Of a stretch of DNA of 12,171 nt, positions 1 to 6,158 are shown piece by piece. A model generated the notes under the pieces. The model saw nothing but the letters and a program-made list of their open reading frames with translations, searched no databases and had not been told where the DNA came from. A program made the position numbers and the translations under genes. The stretch is from Chryseobacterium sp. UBA6632. Lineage in GTDB: Bacteria > Bacteroidota > Bacteroidia > Flavobacteriales > Weeksellaceae. The stretch spans positions 1 through 12,171 of the forward strand of contig DKLU01000276.1 in the NCBI GenBank assembly GCA_002455915.1. Reading direction: 5' to 3'. Positions within the stretch are counted from its first letter, which is position 1. Each line of letters opens with the position of its first letter.

Positions 1-136
1 GTAAATTCAGGAAAATATCTCCTAAAGGCTTCAGGTAATCAACAAAGCTGGGTGCAACAATTCCAATGATGTTTCCAACAGTGATTCCTAATAATAAAAG
101 TAATATTCCTGAGTAGTTTTTTAAGACTTCTTTCAT
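1..136 (-). CDS. Dicarboxylate/amino acid:cation symporter, N-terminal fragment
   Basis: Only the first 45 codons are in the window, and the gene runs off the left edge. The visible peptide starts MKEVLKNYSGILLLLLGITV, continues through a glycine-rich first transmembrane helix, and then reads VDYLKPLGDIFLNL. The 'LKPLGDIFLNL' stretch leading out of helix 1 is typical of the GltP/DctA family (Na+ or H+ coupled uptake of glutamate, aspartate or C4-dicarboxylates in the inner membrane). The ATG at 134-136 is the natural start. A TATCTTTG -7 box ends 14 bases before it. The gene is divergent from the co-chaperone gene at 230, with 93 bases between them. The family call is fairly safe, but the substrate cannot be told from this fragment. 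Confidence 0.75.
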   Translation of the reverse strand, partial: MKEVLKNYSGILLLLLGITVGNIIGIVAPSFVDYLKPLGDIFLNL

Positions 137-150
137 GCGTGCTTTTTAAT

Positions 151-158
151 CAAAGATA
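151..158 (-). promoter_or_regulatory. Putative -7 box (TATCTTTG) of the symporter gene
   Basis: The minus strand reads TATCTTTG, an exact match to the Bacteroidota -7 consensus TAnnTTTG, 14 bases before the symporter ATG. I see no convincing TTG -33 element at the usual 19-23 base spacing, so the call rests on the box and its position. Confidence 0.4.
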
Positions 159-205
159 GCTTTATTTTTAACATTACGTTACATTAATTTTATTCATAAA
201 ATCCT

Positions 206-213
206 TAAATTTG
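206..213 (+). promoter_or_regulatory. Putative -7 box (TAAATTTG) of cbpA-cbpM
   Basis: TAAATTTG matches the Bacteroidota -7 consensus TAnnTTTG and ends 16 bases before the cbpA ATG, which implies a leader of about 10 bases. No clear -33 TTG is visible. This promoter and the symporter's share the same short divergent gap. Confidence 0.4.
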
Positions 214-229
214 AGTAAACATCGTTTCT

Positions 230-1150
230 ATGGCTTATATAGATTACTATAAAATTTTAGGCGTAGACAAAAGCGCAACACAGGAAGATATCAAAAAAGC
301 ATATCGAAAATTAGCAAGAAAACTGCATCCCGACCTTAATCCCGATGATAAGGAAGCGGAAAGGAAATTCAAGGAGCTTAATGAAGCCAATGAAGTGCTC
401 AGTAACGCAGAAAATCGTTCAAAATACGATAAATACGGCGAAAACTGGAAGCGTGGCGAAGAATACGAAAAAGCTCAGCAGCAGCAAAGACAATATCAAC
501 AAAGTCAGGGTGGAAATTACGGAGGCGGATTTTCTGGCGCTGATTTTGGGGAAGGAGAAGATTTTTCAGATTTTTTCCAAAGTATGTTCGGTGGAGCAGG
601 GAGTGGCTTCGGAAGGAGTTCGCGGGGAAGTGCTTCGGGAAAATTTAAAGGTCAGGATGTCAACGCAGAATTGAATTTAAGTTTAAAAGATGCTGCTACA
701 ACACATCCTCAGACCTTTGAAATTAATGGTAAAAAAGTAAGAATTACGATTCCTGCAGGAGTGTATGATGGACAGCAAATTAAGCTGAAAGGTCATGGAA
801 ATCCTGGTGTTAATGGAGGCCCGAACGGAGATTTATATATCACTTTTACTATTGCAGTTGATCCGAATTTTGAAAGAGTGGGAAATGATTTGAAAACAAA
901 AGTTTCCATTGATTTATACACTGCGGTATTAGGCGGAGATGTAAAAGTAAATACCCTGGATGGTAGTGTAAATCTGAAAGTAAAACCCGAAACCCAAAAC
1001 GGAAATACAGTACGACTGAAAGGAAAAGGTTTCCCTGTATATAAAAAAGAGGGTGAATTTGGTGATTTGTTTGTGACTTACGAAGTGAAATTACCAACGA
1101 ATCTCACTGAAAATCAGAAAGAACTTTTTGAACAACTTAAAAATTCCTAA
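230..1150 (+). CDS. cbpA: DnaJ-class co-chaperone, CbpA type (no zinc finger)
   Basis: This 306-residue protein begins with a J-domain (about residues 4-70) carrying the HPD tripeptide at 33-35, the signature that stimulates DnaK ATPase. A Gln-rich and then Gly/Phe-rich linker follows (about 75-140), and then two beta-rich substrate-binding domains (about 145-306). The CxxCxGxG zinc-finger repeats of DnaJ are absent, so it is a type II (CbpA/DnaJ-B) cytoplasmic J-protein rather than DnaJ itself. The length equals that of E. coli CbpA, as I recall it. The gene directly downstream encodes a CbpM-like modulator 3 bases after the stop, which supports CbpA over other J-proteins. E. coli CbpA also binds curved DNA; whether this one does is not visible. 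The start at 230 gives the standard short lead-in '[12 protein letters not shown]'. Confidence 0.93.
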   Translation: MAYIDYYKILGVDKSATQEDIKKAYRKLARKLHPDLNPDDKEAERKFKELNEANEVLSNAENRSKYDKYGENWKRGEEYEKAQQQQRQYQQSQGGNYGGGFSGADFGEGEDFSDFFQSMFGGAGSGFGRSSRGSASGKFKGQDVNAELNLSLKDAATTHPQTFEINGKKVRITIPAGVYDGQQIKLKGHGNPGVNGGPNGDLYITFTIAVDPNFERVGNDLKTKVSIDLYTAVLGGDVKVNTLDGSVNLKVKPETQNGNTVRLKGKGFPVYKKEGEFGDLFVTYEVKLPTNLTENQKELFEQLKNS

Positions 1151-1153
1151 GCC

Positions 1154-1456
1154 ATGAGTGAAAGAATATCTCGAGAGGAACTCGTAAAAATATACAATAT
1201 TGAAATCACTTTTTTTGATGAACTGGTGAATTCCGGGTTAATTACCATTCAAACGGAAAATGAAATTCGTTATCTGATGTATGAAGATTTGCCCAATTTT
1301 GAACGGTTTGCAAATTGGCATTATGATTTGGAAATCAATCTTCCCGGATTGGAAGTGATTCATGAAATGTTGAAAAAAATGGATGATCTTCGACAAAGAA
1401 ACCGTGAACTGATGAATAAGCTTTCGGCAATCGGTGATAATTTTGTTGATGGTTGA
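1154..1456 (+). CDS. cbpM: Chaperone modulator CbpM-like protein (MerR-like)
   Basis: This 100-residue soluble protein has an N-terminal MerR-like helical fold (ISREELVKIYNIEITFFDEL, then a 'GLI...RYLMYEDLPNFERF' segment around 28-53). Its C-terminus is amphipathic helix and probable coiled coil (about 64-92, LEVIHEMLKKMDDLRQRNREL). Size, layout and position directly after a CbpA-type J-protein match CbpM, which in E. coli (about 101 residues) binds the J-domain of CbpA and inhibits its co-chaperone and DNA-binding activities. The 3-base gap to cbpA implies co-transcription and probably translational coupling, and thus fixed stoichiometry. The MerR-like fold probably serves protein binding here rather than DNA recognition. 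The function is inferred from homology and context. Confidence 0.85.
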   Translation: MSERISREELVKIYNIEITFFDELVNSGLITIQTENEIRYLMYEDLPNFERFANWHYDLEINLPGLEVIHEMLKKMDDLRQRNRELMNKLSAIGDNFVDG

Positions 1457-1480
1457 TAGTTGATAGTTTGAAATTAAATG

Positions 1481-1533
1481 GCGGAGGAGTCCTGAAAGGA
1501 CGACTTATATCAGAATCGGATGCTAATCCGATT
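1481..1533. repeat. Two-hairpin palindromic intergenic repeat, possible cbpM terminator
   Basis: Two perfect hairpins lie in tandem after cbpM. GTCCT-GAA-AGGAC (1489-1501) is a 5-bp stem with a 3-base loop. AATCGGAT-GCTA-ATCCGATT (1514-1533) is an 8-bp stem with a 4-base loop. The first sits in the context GGAGTCCTGAAAGGACGAC, which resembles the short 'stem-GAA-stem-CGAC' palindromes scattered between genes in many bacterial genomes. The second hairpin is followed only by TTAAAAGT, a weak U-tract, so it would be a poor intrinsic terminator. The rest of the 1457-1663 gap is AT-rich and holds the promoter of the next gene. Confidence 0.6.
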
Positions 1534-1636
1534 TAAAAGTAAATTATGAAAAGATATAATTATCCAGTCACACAGAAATAATGTAAGCCAAAATGTAATC
1601 CTATCAAATATAAATGTAAATTCTAAATTTTTAATT

Positions 1637-1644
1637 TAGCTTTG
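1637..1644 (+). promoter_or_regulatory. Putative -7 box (TAGCTTTG) of the YcxB-like gene
   Basis: TAGCTTTG is an exact TAnnTTTG match that ends 19 bases before the ATG at 1664. It lies in a strongly AT-rich stretch, and no clear -33 TTG is seen. It suggests that the YcxB-like gene has its own promoter and is not part of the cbpA-cbpM operon. Confidence 0.45.
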
Positions 1645-1663
1645 CAGACAGAAATTAATAATT

Positions 1664-2191
1664 ATGAGTGAAGAAAAGGTGATTGTTCTAAAACCTAAAA
1701 GAAAAGATTTCGAGGACATTTATTTTAGCGGAAATCAGGGAAGTTTATTTTTTTCATCAACGACGAGAGGAAAAATGATTACAACAATTGTCGTCGGACT
1801 GATTTTGCTGATTATGTTTTTCTTCAAAGATGATTTTTCGAAGGAGAAATTCGGAATTTTATATTTTGTAAGTTTTCTATTTCTGCTTTGTGAGGTTTTC
1901 CTTTCGGTAAGCATTAATAAAGTTTCGAGATGGAAAAAACAGGTTACGAATTATTTAAATAAACTAGAAAACTGCAAAGTCTACGAACTCAGATTCGATG
2001 ATAATTTTTTCACCGTAAATATCGATACCGAAAAAGAAACAAGCGAATGGAAAGATTTCAATTATTTCGACAGCAATAACGAATTTATTACCGTTGAAGG
2101 AAAATACAGTTATATGTTTCCGAGAAAATCGATGAGTGAGAAAGATTACAGCTTATTGAAGCAGGTTTTGAAGAAAAATATCACAGAATAG
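1664..2191 (+). CDS. YcxB-like membrane protein of unknown function
   Basis: This is a 175-residue protein. A short cytosolic N-terminus with an 'FSGNQGSLFFSS' segment is followed by two transmembrane helices (about 38-55 and 64-84) joined by a charged loop (FKDDFSKEKFG). A soluble C-terminal domain of about 85 residues comes next. That domain has beta strands ending in 'TSEWKDFNYFDSNNEFITV' and 'YMFPRKSMSEKDYSLLKQVL'. Two N-terminal helices and a PH-like C-terminal domain with a Trp-x-x-Phe and 'FPKR/FPRK' pattern are typical of YcxB-like proteins, for which no biochemical role is established. It has its own -7 box upstream and a strong shared terminator downstream, so it appears monocistronic. 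The family call is by pattern only; it could be another two-helix hypothetical. Confidence 0.7.
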   Translation: MSEEKVIVLKPKRKDFEDIYFSGNQGSLFFSSTTRGKMITTIVVGLILLIMFFFKDDFSKEKFGILYFVSFLFLLCEVFLSVSINKVSRWKKQVTNYLNKLENCKVYELRFDDNFFTVNIDTEKETSEWKDFNYFDSNNEFITVEGKYSYMFPRKSMSEKDYSLLKQVLKKNITE

Positions 2192-2197
2192 CATAAA

Positions 2198-2226
2198 AAA
2201 ACTCAGAGCAAAACACTCTGAGTTTT
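2198..2226. terminator. Bidirectional intrinsic terminator between convergent genes
   Basis: AAAACTCAGAG pairs with CTCTGAGTTTT across a CAAAACA loop, a perfect 11-bp stem with A-run and T-run flanks. On the plus strand it continues into TTTTATTTTTAT, and on the minus strand into TTTTTTTATGC. It can therefore stop transcription from both the YcxB-like gene (ending 2191) and the PLP enzyme gene (ending 2247). This is the clearest terminator in the window. Confidence 0.9.
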
Positions 2227-2246
2227 ATTTTTATAGAAACAGCTGA

Positions 2247-3230
2247 TTAGTCTAACCAACCCATTTCCTTCATCCATTCATCGTTGTAGATTTTCCCAAC
2301 GTATCTTGAACCGTGGTCGTGTAGTAAAACCACAATCACATCATCTTTCGTGAACTGATCTTTCATCTGAACTAAAGCAGCCATCGCACTTCCCGCAGAA
2401 TATCCGCAGAAAATTCCTTCTTCTTTCGCTAGTTTTCTTGCGTAAACAGCACCGTCTTTATCTGTCACTTTTTCGAAATGATCGATTACAGACATATCGT
2501 AGTTTTCAGGAAGAATATCTTCACCAATTCCTTCAGTGATATATGTGTAAGCATTTCCTAAATTAATTTCGCCAGTTTCGTGAATTTCCTTTAAAATAGA
2601 ACCATATGTATCAACACCGATTACTTTAATATCAGCATTTTTCTCTTTGAAGAATGTTCCGCAACCTGTAATAGTACCTCCCGTTCCGGCTCCAACAACG
2701 AAATGCGTAAGCTTTCCTTCCGTTTGTTCCCAGATTTCAGGAGCAGTAGACTCGTAATGAGCCGCTCTGTTAGACAAATTATCGTATTGATTGACGTACC
2801 ATCCGTTTTCCGTTTCTCTCGCTAATCTTTTGGATACAGAATAATAAGAACGCGGATCTGTAGGTTTCACATCTGTCGGACAAACGATTACCTCAGCTCC
2901 AACGGCACGAAGGATATCACATTTTTCTTTTGATTGTTTAGAATTGGTCACGAAAATACATTTGTAACCTTTAATGATGGCAGCAAGTGCCAATCCCATT
3001 CCCGTATTTCCGGAAGTTCCCTCGATGATCGTTCCACCGGGCTTCAATCTTCCGTCTTTTTCGGCATCTTCAATCATTTTCAGAGCCATTCTGTCTTTCA
3101 CAGAATTTCCGGGATTGAAAGTCTCCACTTTTGCTAAAACCAATGCCGGGAAATCCTCTCCCAACACTTTATTAAGTTGTACCAATGGTGTATTTCCTAT
3201 CGTTTCAAGAATATTTTTTGCGTATTTCAT
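2247..3230 (-). CDS. PLP-dependent cystathionine beta-synthase/cysteine synthase family enzyme
   Basis: This is a 327-residue fold-type II PLP enzyme. The Schiff-base lysine is K45 in NPGNSVKDR, the substrate-loop TSGNTG is at 72-77, the phosphate-binding GTGGT at 182-186, and a GYSAGSA cofactor-contact motif sits near 275. Several stretches are closer to cystathionine beta-synthase than to CysK/CysM: 'SKEKCDILRAVGAEVI', 'QYDNLSNRAAHYESTAPEI', 'GVDTYGSIL', 'EGIGEDILPENYD' and the C-terminal 'DEWMKEMGWLD'. It lacks the N-terminal heme domain and C-terminal CBS-pair domain of the animal enzyme and is a catalytic core only. It probably makes cystathionine from serine and homocysteine (reverse transsulfuration), or cysteine from O-acetylserine; sequence alone does not settle which. 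It is cytoplasmic and monocistronic, with its own promoter and terminator. Confidence 0.88.
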   Translation of the reverse strand: MKYAKNILETIGNTPLVQLNKVLGEDFPALVLAKVETFNPGNSVKDRMALKMIEDAEKDGRLKPGGTIIEGTSGNTGMGLALAAIIKGYKCIFVTNSKQSKEKCDILRAVGAEVIVCPTDVKPTDPRSYYSVSKRLARETENGWYVNQYDNLSNRAAHYESTAPEIWEQTEGKLTHFVVGAGTGGTITGCGTFFKEKNADIKVIGVDTYGSILKEIHETGEINLGNAYTYITEGIGEDILPENYDMSVIDHFEKVTDKDGAVYARKLAKEEGIFCGYSAGSAMAALVQMKDQFTKDDVIVVLLHDHGSRYVGKIYNDEWMKEMGWLD

Positions 3231-3249
3231 AAATGTTTTATAAGCCTCA

Positions 3250-3281
3250 CAAAGATACAGTTTTCAAATGAGTTAGCTCAA
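3250..3281 (-). promoter_or_regulatory. Promoter of the PLP enzyme gene (TTG-N21-TATCTTTG)
   Basis: On the minus strand a TTG (3281-3279) is followed, after 21 bases, by TATCTTTG (3257-3250), which ends 19 bases before the ATG at 3230. Both elements and the spacing agree with the Bacteroidota housekeeping promoter pattern (TTTG or TTG, 19-23 bases, TAnnTTTG). It is the best-formed promoter in the window. Confidence 0.55.
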
Positions 3282-3383
3282 TTGAGTTCTGATAAATTCG
3301 GTTAAGATTTGTTAAGGCTGTATCAAAAAAAAGACGAAATAATTAACAAATTCATAATTGAGAATTAATTTTTTTAGAAGCAA

Positions 3384-3473
3384 TTTCCCGCTTTCCGTTG
3401 CAATTCCTCATTGCGCGGCTCCGCTTCGCTCCGCCGCTCCATTGCGGGATTTTCACTGCAATCGGGGCTAGGG
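3384..3473. repeat. GC-rich REP-like intergenic repeat
   Basis: A 90-base GC-rich island sits in otherwise AT-rich non-coding DNA. It opens with TTTCCCGCTTTCCGTTGCAA and closes with CACTGCAATCGGGGCTAGGG. In the middle is a C/G-rich hairpin whose stem pairs GCGGC (3415-3419) with GCCGC (3433-3437) around a TCCGCTTCGCTCC loop. The ends 'TTCCCGCT..CCG.TGCAAT' and 'TGCAATCGGGGCTA' are, from memory, a framing that recurs between genes in Chryseobacterium-type genomes. It has no ORF. It looks like a non-autonomous dispersed palindromic element and not a gene regulatory site. Confidence 0.6.
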
Positions 3474-3497
3474 ATTTGAGTTGTTAATTGAAAATTT

Positions 3498-3580
3498 GTC
3501 TTTGCGAGAAGGAACGACGAAGCAATCTGTTTTTATTACCAAATTTTCATGAGATTGCTTCACCTTCGGTTCGCAACGAC
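3498..3580. repeat. Imperfect inverted repeat ('TTGCGA...GAAGCAATCT' family)
   Basis: The left arm 3498-3528 reads GTCTTTGCGAG..., ending GACGAAGCAATCT. The right arm 3552-3580 reads AGATTGCTTC..., ending TTCGCAACGAC. They are near-complements: GAAGCAATCT and TTGCGA pair exactly, and the middle of each arm varies. The spacer is 23 bases of AT-rich DNA. The arms resemble the widespread 'GTCATTGCGA...GAAGCAATCT' palindromic repeat seen in several bacterial phyla. It lies between the GC-rich element and the 3' end of the ABC permease gene and may also fold as a terminator for the permease transcript. Confidence 0.6.
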
Positions 3581-3586
3581 ACTAAA

Positions 3587-3627
3587 AAATTCACAAGCGA
3601 AGCAAATTTACCACTCACCATTGACTT
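3587..3627. repeat. Third intergenic repeat, related to the one at 6108-6150
   Basis: AAATTCACAAGCGAAGC followed by AAATT and then CACTCACCATTGACTTTT matches, with small changes, the plus-strand core at 6108-6130 (AAATTCACGAGCGTAAGC, then TAATT) and its CACAATTGACTATTCACTT flank. These two copies in one 12-kb window mark a repeat family. This copy ends exactly at the stop codon of the ABC permease gene. Confidence 0.55.
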
Positions 3628-4857
3628 TTAATTATATTTAATCGCTTTCACCGGAGAAATTTTACTGATCAGATAGCTCGGAATAATCAAAGCCAGTCCG
3701 GAAATGATCAAAATTCCAGCAGAGATCGAAATAATCGCAACAGGATTTAAATCTACAGGAACCGTACTTACGTAATAGTTTTCTGGGTTTAATTTAATAA
3801 CACCAAAAAACTTCTGAATTAGGATTAAACCAAGACCAATCGCATTTCCGTATAAAAGTCCGGGAACCATAATGATAAGCGTATAATTGATAAAAGTCGC
3901 TCTAATCTGAGAATTGCTGGCGCCCAATGTTTTTAATAAACCAATAGAATTCGTTCTTTCAATAATCAAAATCAAAAGTACCATGATAATGTTGATGACC
4001 ACAACAATCAGCATAATGATGATAATCAACGCGATATTCGTATCAAAAATACTGATCCAGTCGGTGATTTGAGGAAACTTTTCAGTTGCCTTTTCAGCAT
4101 AATTCTTATAACCGATCAGTTTTTCGATATCAGGAAAATCTTTATCGATATCATTTACATTTTTAAGAAAAATATCAATTCCGCCCACCTCATCAGGCTT
4201 CATATCCTGAATTTTTCTTACATGATTAATATCGCCAATCACGAATTGCTCATCGATCATTTTAATGTCGGTTTTATAAATTCCTAACACTTCAAATTTT
4301 CTGTAAATAGGCTTCTGATCAGCTTTTGAAAAAACTGTGACAATGCTGTCTTTTACTTTCAAATGTAGATCATTCGCTATTTTTTGAGAAATCGTAACGC
4401 CGTTGTTATATCCTTTTTCCGAAACAACAGGCGTATTTCCTGAAACTAGAAATTTTTTAAATCGTAAGCTGTCGAAATCTTTTCCTATTCCTTTAAAAAT
4501 AATTCCCGAAAAATTGTGTTCATTACGCATAATTCCTGTAACGGTCGCATATTTCTGAACGCTTTCAACATCAGAAAGCTCTTTAATTTTAGGAATATTC
4601 AATCCCTGATTATCAAGAACCGAGGTATTGTAAGACGAATTTGATCGGGTAGAGCGTACTGTAACATGCCCGCTGAAATCTGCCAGTCTCTCTTTAATGG
4701 CCTTTTTGGAACCGAAACCTGTGGCCACCGTAATTAGAGAAACAATGATTCCCAAAGCCACTGAAAGTCGGCCAATGAAGATGATCACCCTCGAAAGGTT
4801 ATTTTTGTTATCTTTGGAAAACGCTATTTTTCTAGAGAAATATAAAGGAAATTTCAA
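3628..4857 (-). CDS. FtsX/LolE-type ABC transporter permease
   Basis: Inner-membrane permease of 409 residues with the MacB/LolC/LolE layout. Helix 1 spans about residues 23-48. A large periplasmic domain follows (about 50-270, with 'RLADFSGHVTVRS' at its start). Three C-terminal helices lie at about 273-299, 322-351 and 374-394. The cytoplasmic coupling segment 'ERTNSIGLLKTLGASNSQIR' after helix 2 and the 'SPVKAIKYN' C-terminus are family hallmarks. Its ATPase partner is not in the window. LolE-like members move lipoproteins toward the outer membrane; the substrate here is unknown. I chose the TTG at 4857 (MKFPLYFSRKIAFSK) over an in-frame ATG at 4926. The TTG gives the usual short N-terminus, follows a TAATTTTG box by 18 bases, and avoids a 65-base overlap with namZ. 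The start remains uncertain. Confidence 0.88.
   Translation of the reverse strand: MKFPLYFSRKIAFSKDNKNNLSRVIIFIGRLSVALGIIVSLITVATGFGSKKAIKERLADFSGHVTVRSTRSNSSYNTSVLDNQGLNIPKIKELSDVESVQKYATVTGIMRNEHNFSGIIFKGIGKDFDSLRFKKFLVSGNTPVVSEKGYNNGVTISQKIANDLHLKVKDSIVTVFSKADQKPIYRKFEVLGIYKTDIKMIDEQFVIGDINHVRKIQDMKPDEVGGIDIFLKNVNDIDKDFPDIEKLIGYKNYAEKATEKFPQITDWISIFDTNIALIIIIMLIVVVINIIMVLLILIIERTNSIGLLKTLGASNSQIRATFINYTLIIMVPGLLYGNAIGLGLILIQKFFGVIKLNPENYYVSTVPVDLNPVAIISISAGILIISGLALIIPSYLISKISPVKAIKYN
4809..4816 (+). promoter_or_regulatory. Putative -7 box (TATCTTTG) of namZ, inside the permease gene
   Basis: TATCTTTG is an exact TAnnTTTG match ending 45 bases before the namZ ATG, giving a leader of about 40 bases. 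It lies within the first 20 codons of the divergent permease gene. No clear -33 TTG is visible. Since the two start codons are only 4 bases apart, any namZ promoter has to lie inside the permease coding region. Confidence 0.45.
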
Positions 4858-4861
4858 GCTT

Positions 4862-6058
4862 ATGAATTTAGATTTCAAAATTAAAAATTTACTTCTTATT
4901 TGCCTAATTTTTTTAGGAGTATTCAATCAATATTATTCTCAGACTCAAGATAAAGCCGGATTTAAAACGGGAGCCGATCAACCTGAGGTGTATTTGCCTT
5001 TGCTTAAAGGGAAAACAATCGGTGTTGTCACCAATCAAACTGGATTAATGAGCGACAGAACCCACGTGGTGGATTTTCTGGTGAAAAACGGGATTAAAAT
5101 CAAATCTATCTTTGCGCCTGAACATGGTTTCCGTGGTGATGCCGATGCTGGTGAAAAAGTGAAGAATGGAGTAGATGTGAAAACGGGAATTCCTATTGTT
5201 TCCTTGTATGGAAATAATAAAAAGCCAAAACCTGAACAGTTAAAAGGAATTGATATTGTTGTTTTTGATATTCAGGATGTTGGAGTTCGTTTTTATACTT
5301 ATATTTCGACATTAACGTATTTGATGGAAGCCGGAGCTGAAAATAATGTTGAAGTGATGGTTTTAGACAGACCAAACCCGCATGACGGCTATATTGACGG
5401 ACCTGTTTTAAAGAAAAAATGGACAAGCTTTGTCGGAATGCACGAAGTTCCTGTTGTGTACGGATTGACAATCGGTGAGTATGGAAAAATGGTGAACGGA
5501 GAAAAGTGGCTGAAAAATAAAGTTCAGGCAAAGTATACTTTAATTCCGATGAAAAATTATCACAAAAATCAGCGTTATGCTATTTTAGATAAACCTTCGC
5601 CGAATTTACCGAATGATAAATCGATCAATCTATATCCAAGTTTATGTTTTTTTGAAGGAACGCAGGTTTCTGTTGGAAGAGGAACGGATTTGCCTTTCCA
5701 GATTTACGGTTCGCCTTGGACGGCAAATTTACCTTATCAATTTACTCCGAAGCCTAATTTTGGAGCCAAAGATCCATTTTTAAATGGTAAATTATGTTAT
5801 GGTGAAAATCTTTCTGATTATAAAAAAGATTTGAGAGAATTGAATCTGGAGTGGGTAATTAAAGCCTATAAAAACTATAAAAATCCGCAGCAGGATTTTT
5901 TCTTAAAAAATTTATTTTTTGATACCTTGGCGGGAAGTGATGAGTTGAGAAAACAAATCGTTACTGGAAAATCTTTTCAGGAAATTAAATCTTCCTGGAA
6001 ATCTGATTTAGACAAATTTGAAAAAATCAGAAGTAAATACATTGTGTACGAAAAATAG
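4862..6058 (+). CDS. namZ: Secreted exo-beta-N-acetylmuramidase NamZ (DUF1343, GH171)
   Basis: This 398-residue protein starts with a signal peptide (about 1-27: MNLDFKIKNLLLICLIFLGV, then FNQYYSQ) and is otherwise one DUF1343 domain. Conserved blocks seen are 'GVVTNQTG', 'IFAPEHGFRGDADAGEKV', 'VVFDIQDVGVRFYTYISTL', 'VLDRPNPHDG' followed by 'YIDGPVL', 'GLTIGEYGKMVNGE', 'PSPNLPNDKSINLYPSLCFF' and 'SVGRGTDLPFQIYGSPW'. Family members such as the Bacillus and Tannerella NamZ remove terminal MurNAc from the non-reducing ends of peptidoglycan fragments, feeding cell-wall recycling. A periplasmic location is expected. An in-frame ATG at 4697 would add 55 residues that are merely the reverse reading of the permease gene and would bury the signal peptide, so 4862 is the start. 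It appears monocistronic. Confidence 0.93.
   Translation: MNLDFKIKNLLLICLIFLGVFNQYYSQTQDKAGFKTGADQPEVYLPLLKGKTIGVVTNQTGLMSDRTHVVDFLVKNGIKIKSIFAPEHGFRGDADAGEKVKNGVDVKTGIPIVSLYGNNKKPKPEQLKGIDIVVFDIQDVGVRFYTYISTLTYLMEAGAENNVEVMVLDRPNPHDGYIDGPVLKKKWTSFVGMHEVPVVYGLTIGEYGKMVNGEKWLKNKVQAKYTLIPMKNYHKNQRYAILDKPSPNLPNDKSINLYPSLCFFEGTQVSVGRGTDLPFQIYGSPWTANLPYQFTPKPNFGAKDPFLNGKLCYGENLSDYKKDLRELNLEWVIKAYKNYKNPQQDFFLKNLFFDTLAGSDELRKQIVTGKSFQEIKSSWKSDLDKFEKIRSKYIVYEK
4876..4883 (-). promoter_or_regulatory. Putative -7 box (TAATTTTG) of the ABC permease, inside namZ
   Basis: The minus strand reads TAATTTTG, matching TAnnTTTG, and ends 18 bases before the TTG start at 4857. That spacing is the same as for most other boxes in the window (14-22 bases). 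It lies within codons 5-8 of namZ and would be internal to the permease gene if the ATG at 4926 were used, so it supports the TTG start. Confidence 0.4.
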
Positions 6059-6062
6059 AAAA

Positions 6063-6149
6063 AAGTGAATGGTCAATTGTCAATTTTGCTTTGCAAGTCA
6101 ATTTTTAAAATTCACGAGCGTAAGCTAATTCACAATTGACTATTCACTT
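6063..6149. repeat. 23-bp inverted repeat between convergent genes
   Basis: The left arm 6063-6085 (AAGTGAATGGTCAATTGTCA, then ATT) is complementary to the right arm 6127-6149 (AATTCACAATTGACTATTCA, then CTT) at 21 of 23 positions. The 41-base centre holds GCTTTGCAAG and a CACGAGCGTAAGC core shared with the copy at 3587. The element fills the 100-base gap after namZ (ends 6058) and before the stop of the small membrane protein gene (6159). It may therefore act as a bidirectional terminator as well as being a dispersed repeat. No other feature lies in this gap. Confidence 0.65.
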
Positions 6150-6158
6150 ATATAAATA

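Noticed and set aside
1546..1581. Eleven-codon ORF after the double hairpin (MKRYNYPVTQK)
   Set aside because: Too short, with no upstream signal or link to a downstream gene to make it a leader peptide.
2934..3243. Two plus-strand ORFs (2934-3137 and 2974-3243) antisense to the PLP enzyme gene
   Set aside because: Shadow frames of a strongly conserved gene; compositions show no domain, signal peptide or own promoter.
4697..4861. Upstream in-frame extension of namZ from an ATG at 4697
   Set aside because: The 55 extra residues are the antisense reading of the permease gene and would place the signal peptide internally; the ATG at 4862 gives a normal secreted protein.
4858..4926. ATG start at 4926 for the ABC permease
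   Set aside because: It adds a lysine-rich 23-residue lead overlapping namZ by 65 bases and puts the TAATTTTG box inside the gene. The TTG at 4857 fits the family N-terminus better, though the ATG cannot be fully excluded.
5193..5531. Minus-strand 112-codon ORF inside namZ
   Set aside because: Antisense to conserved DUF1343 motifs, with no recognisable protein features.
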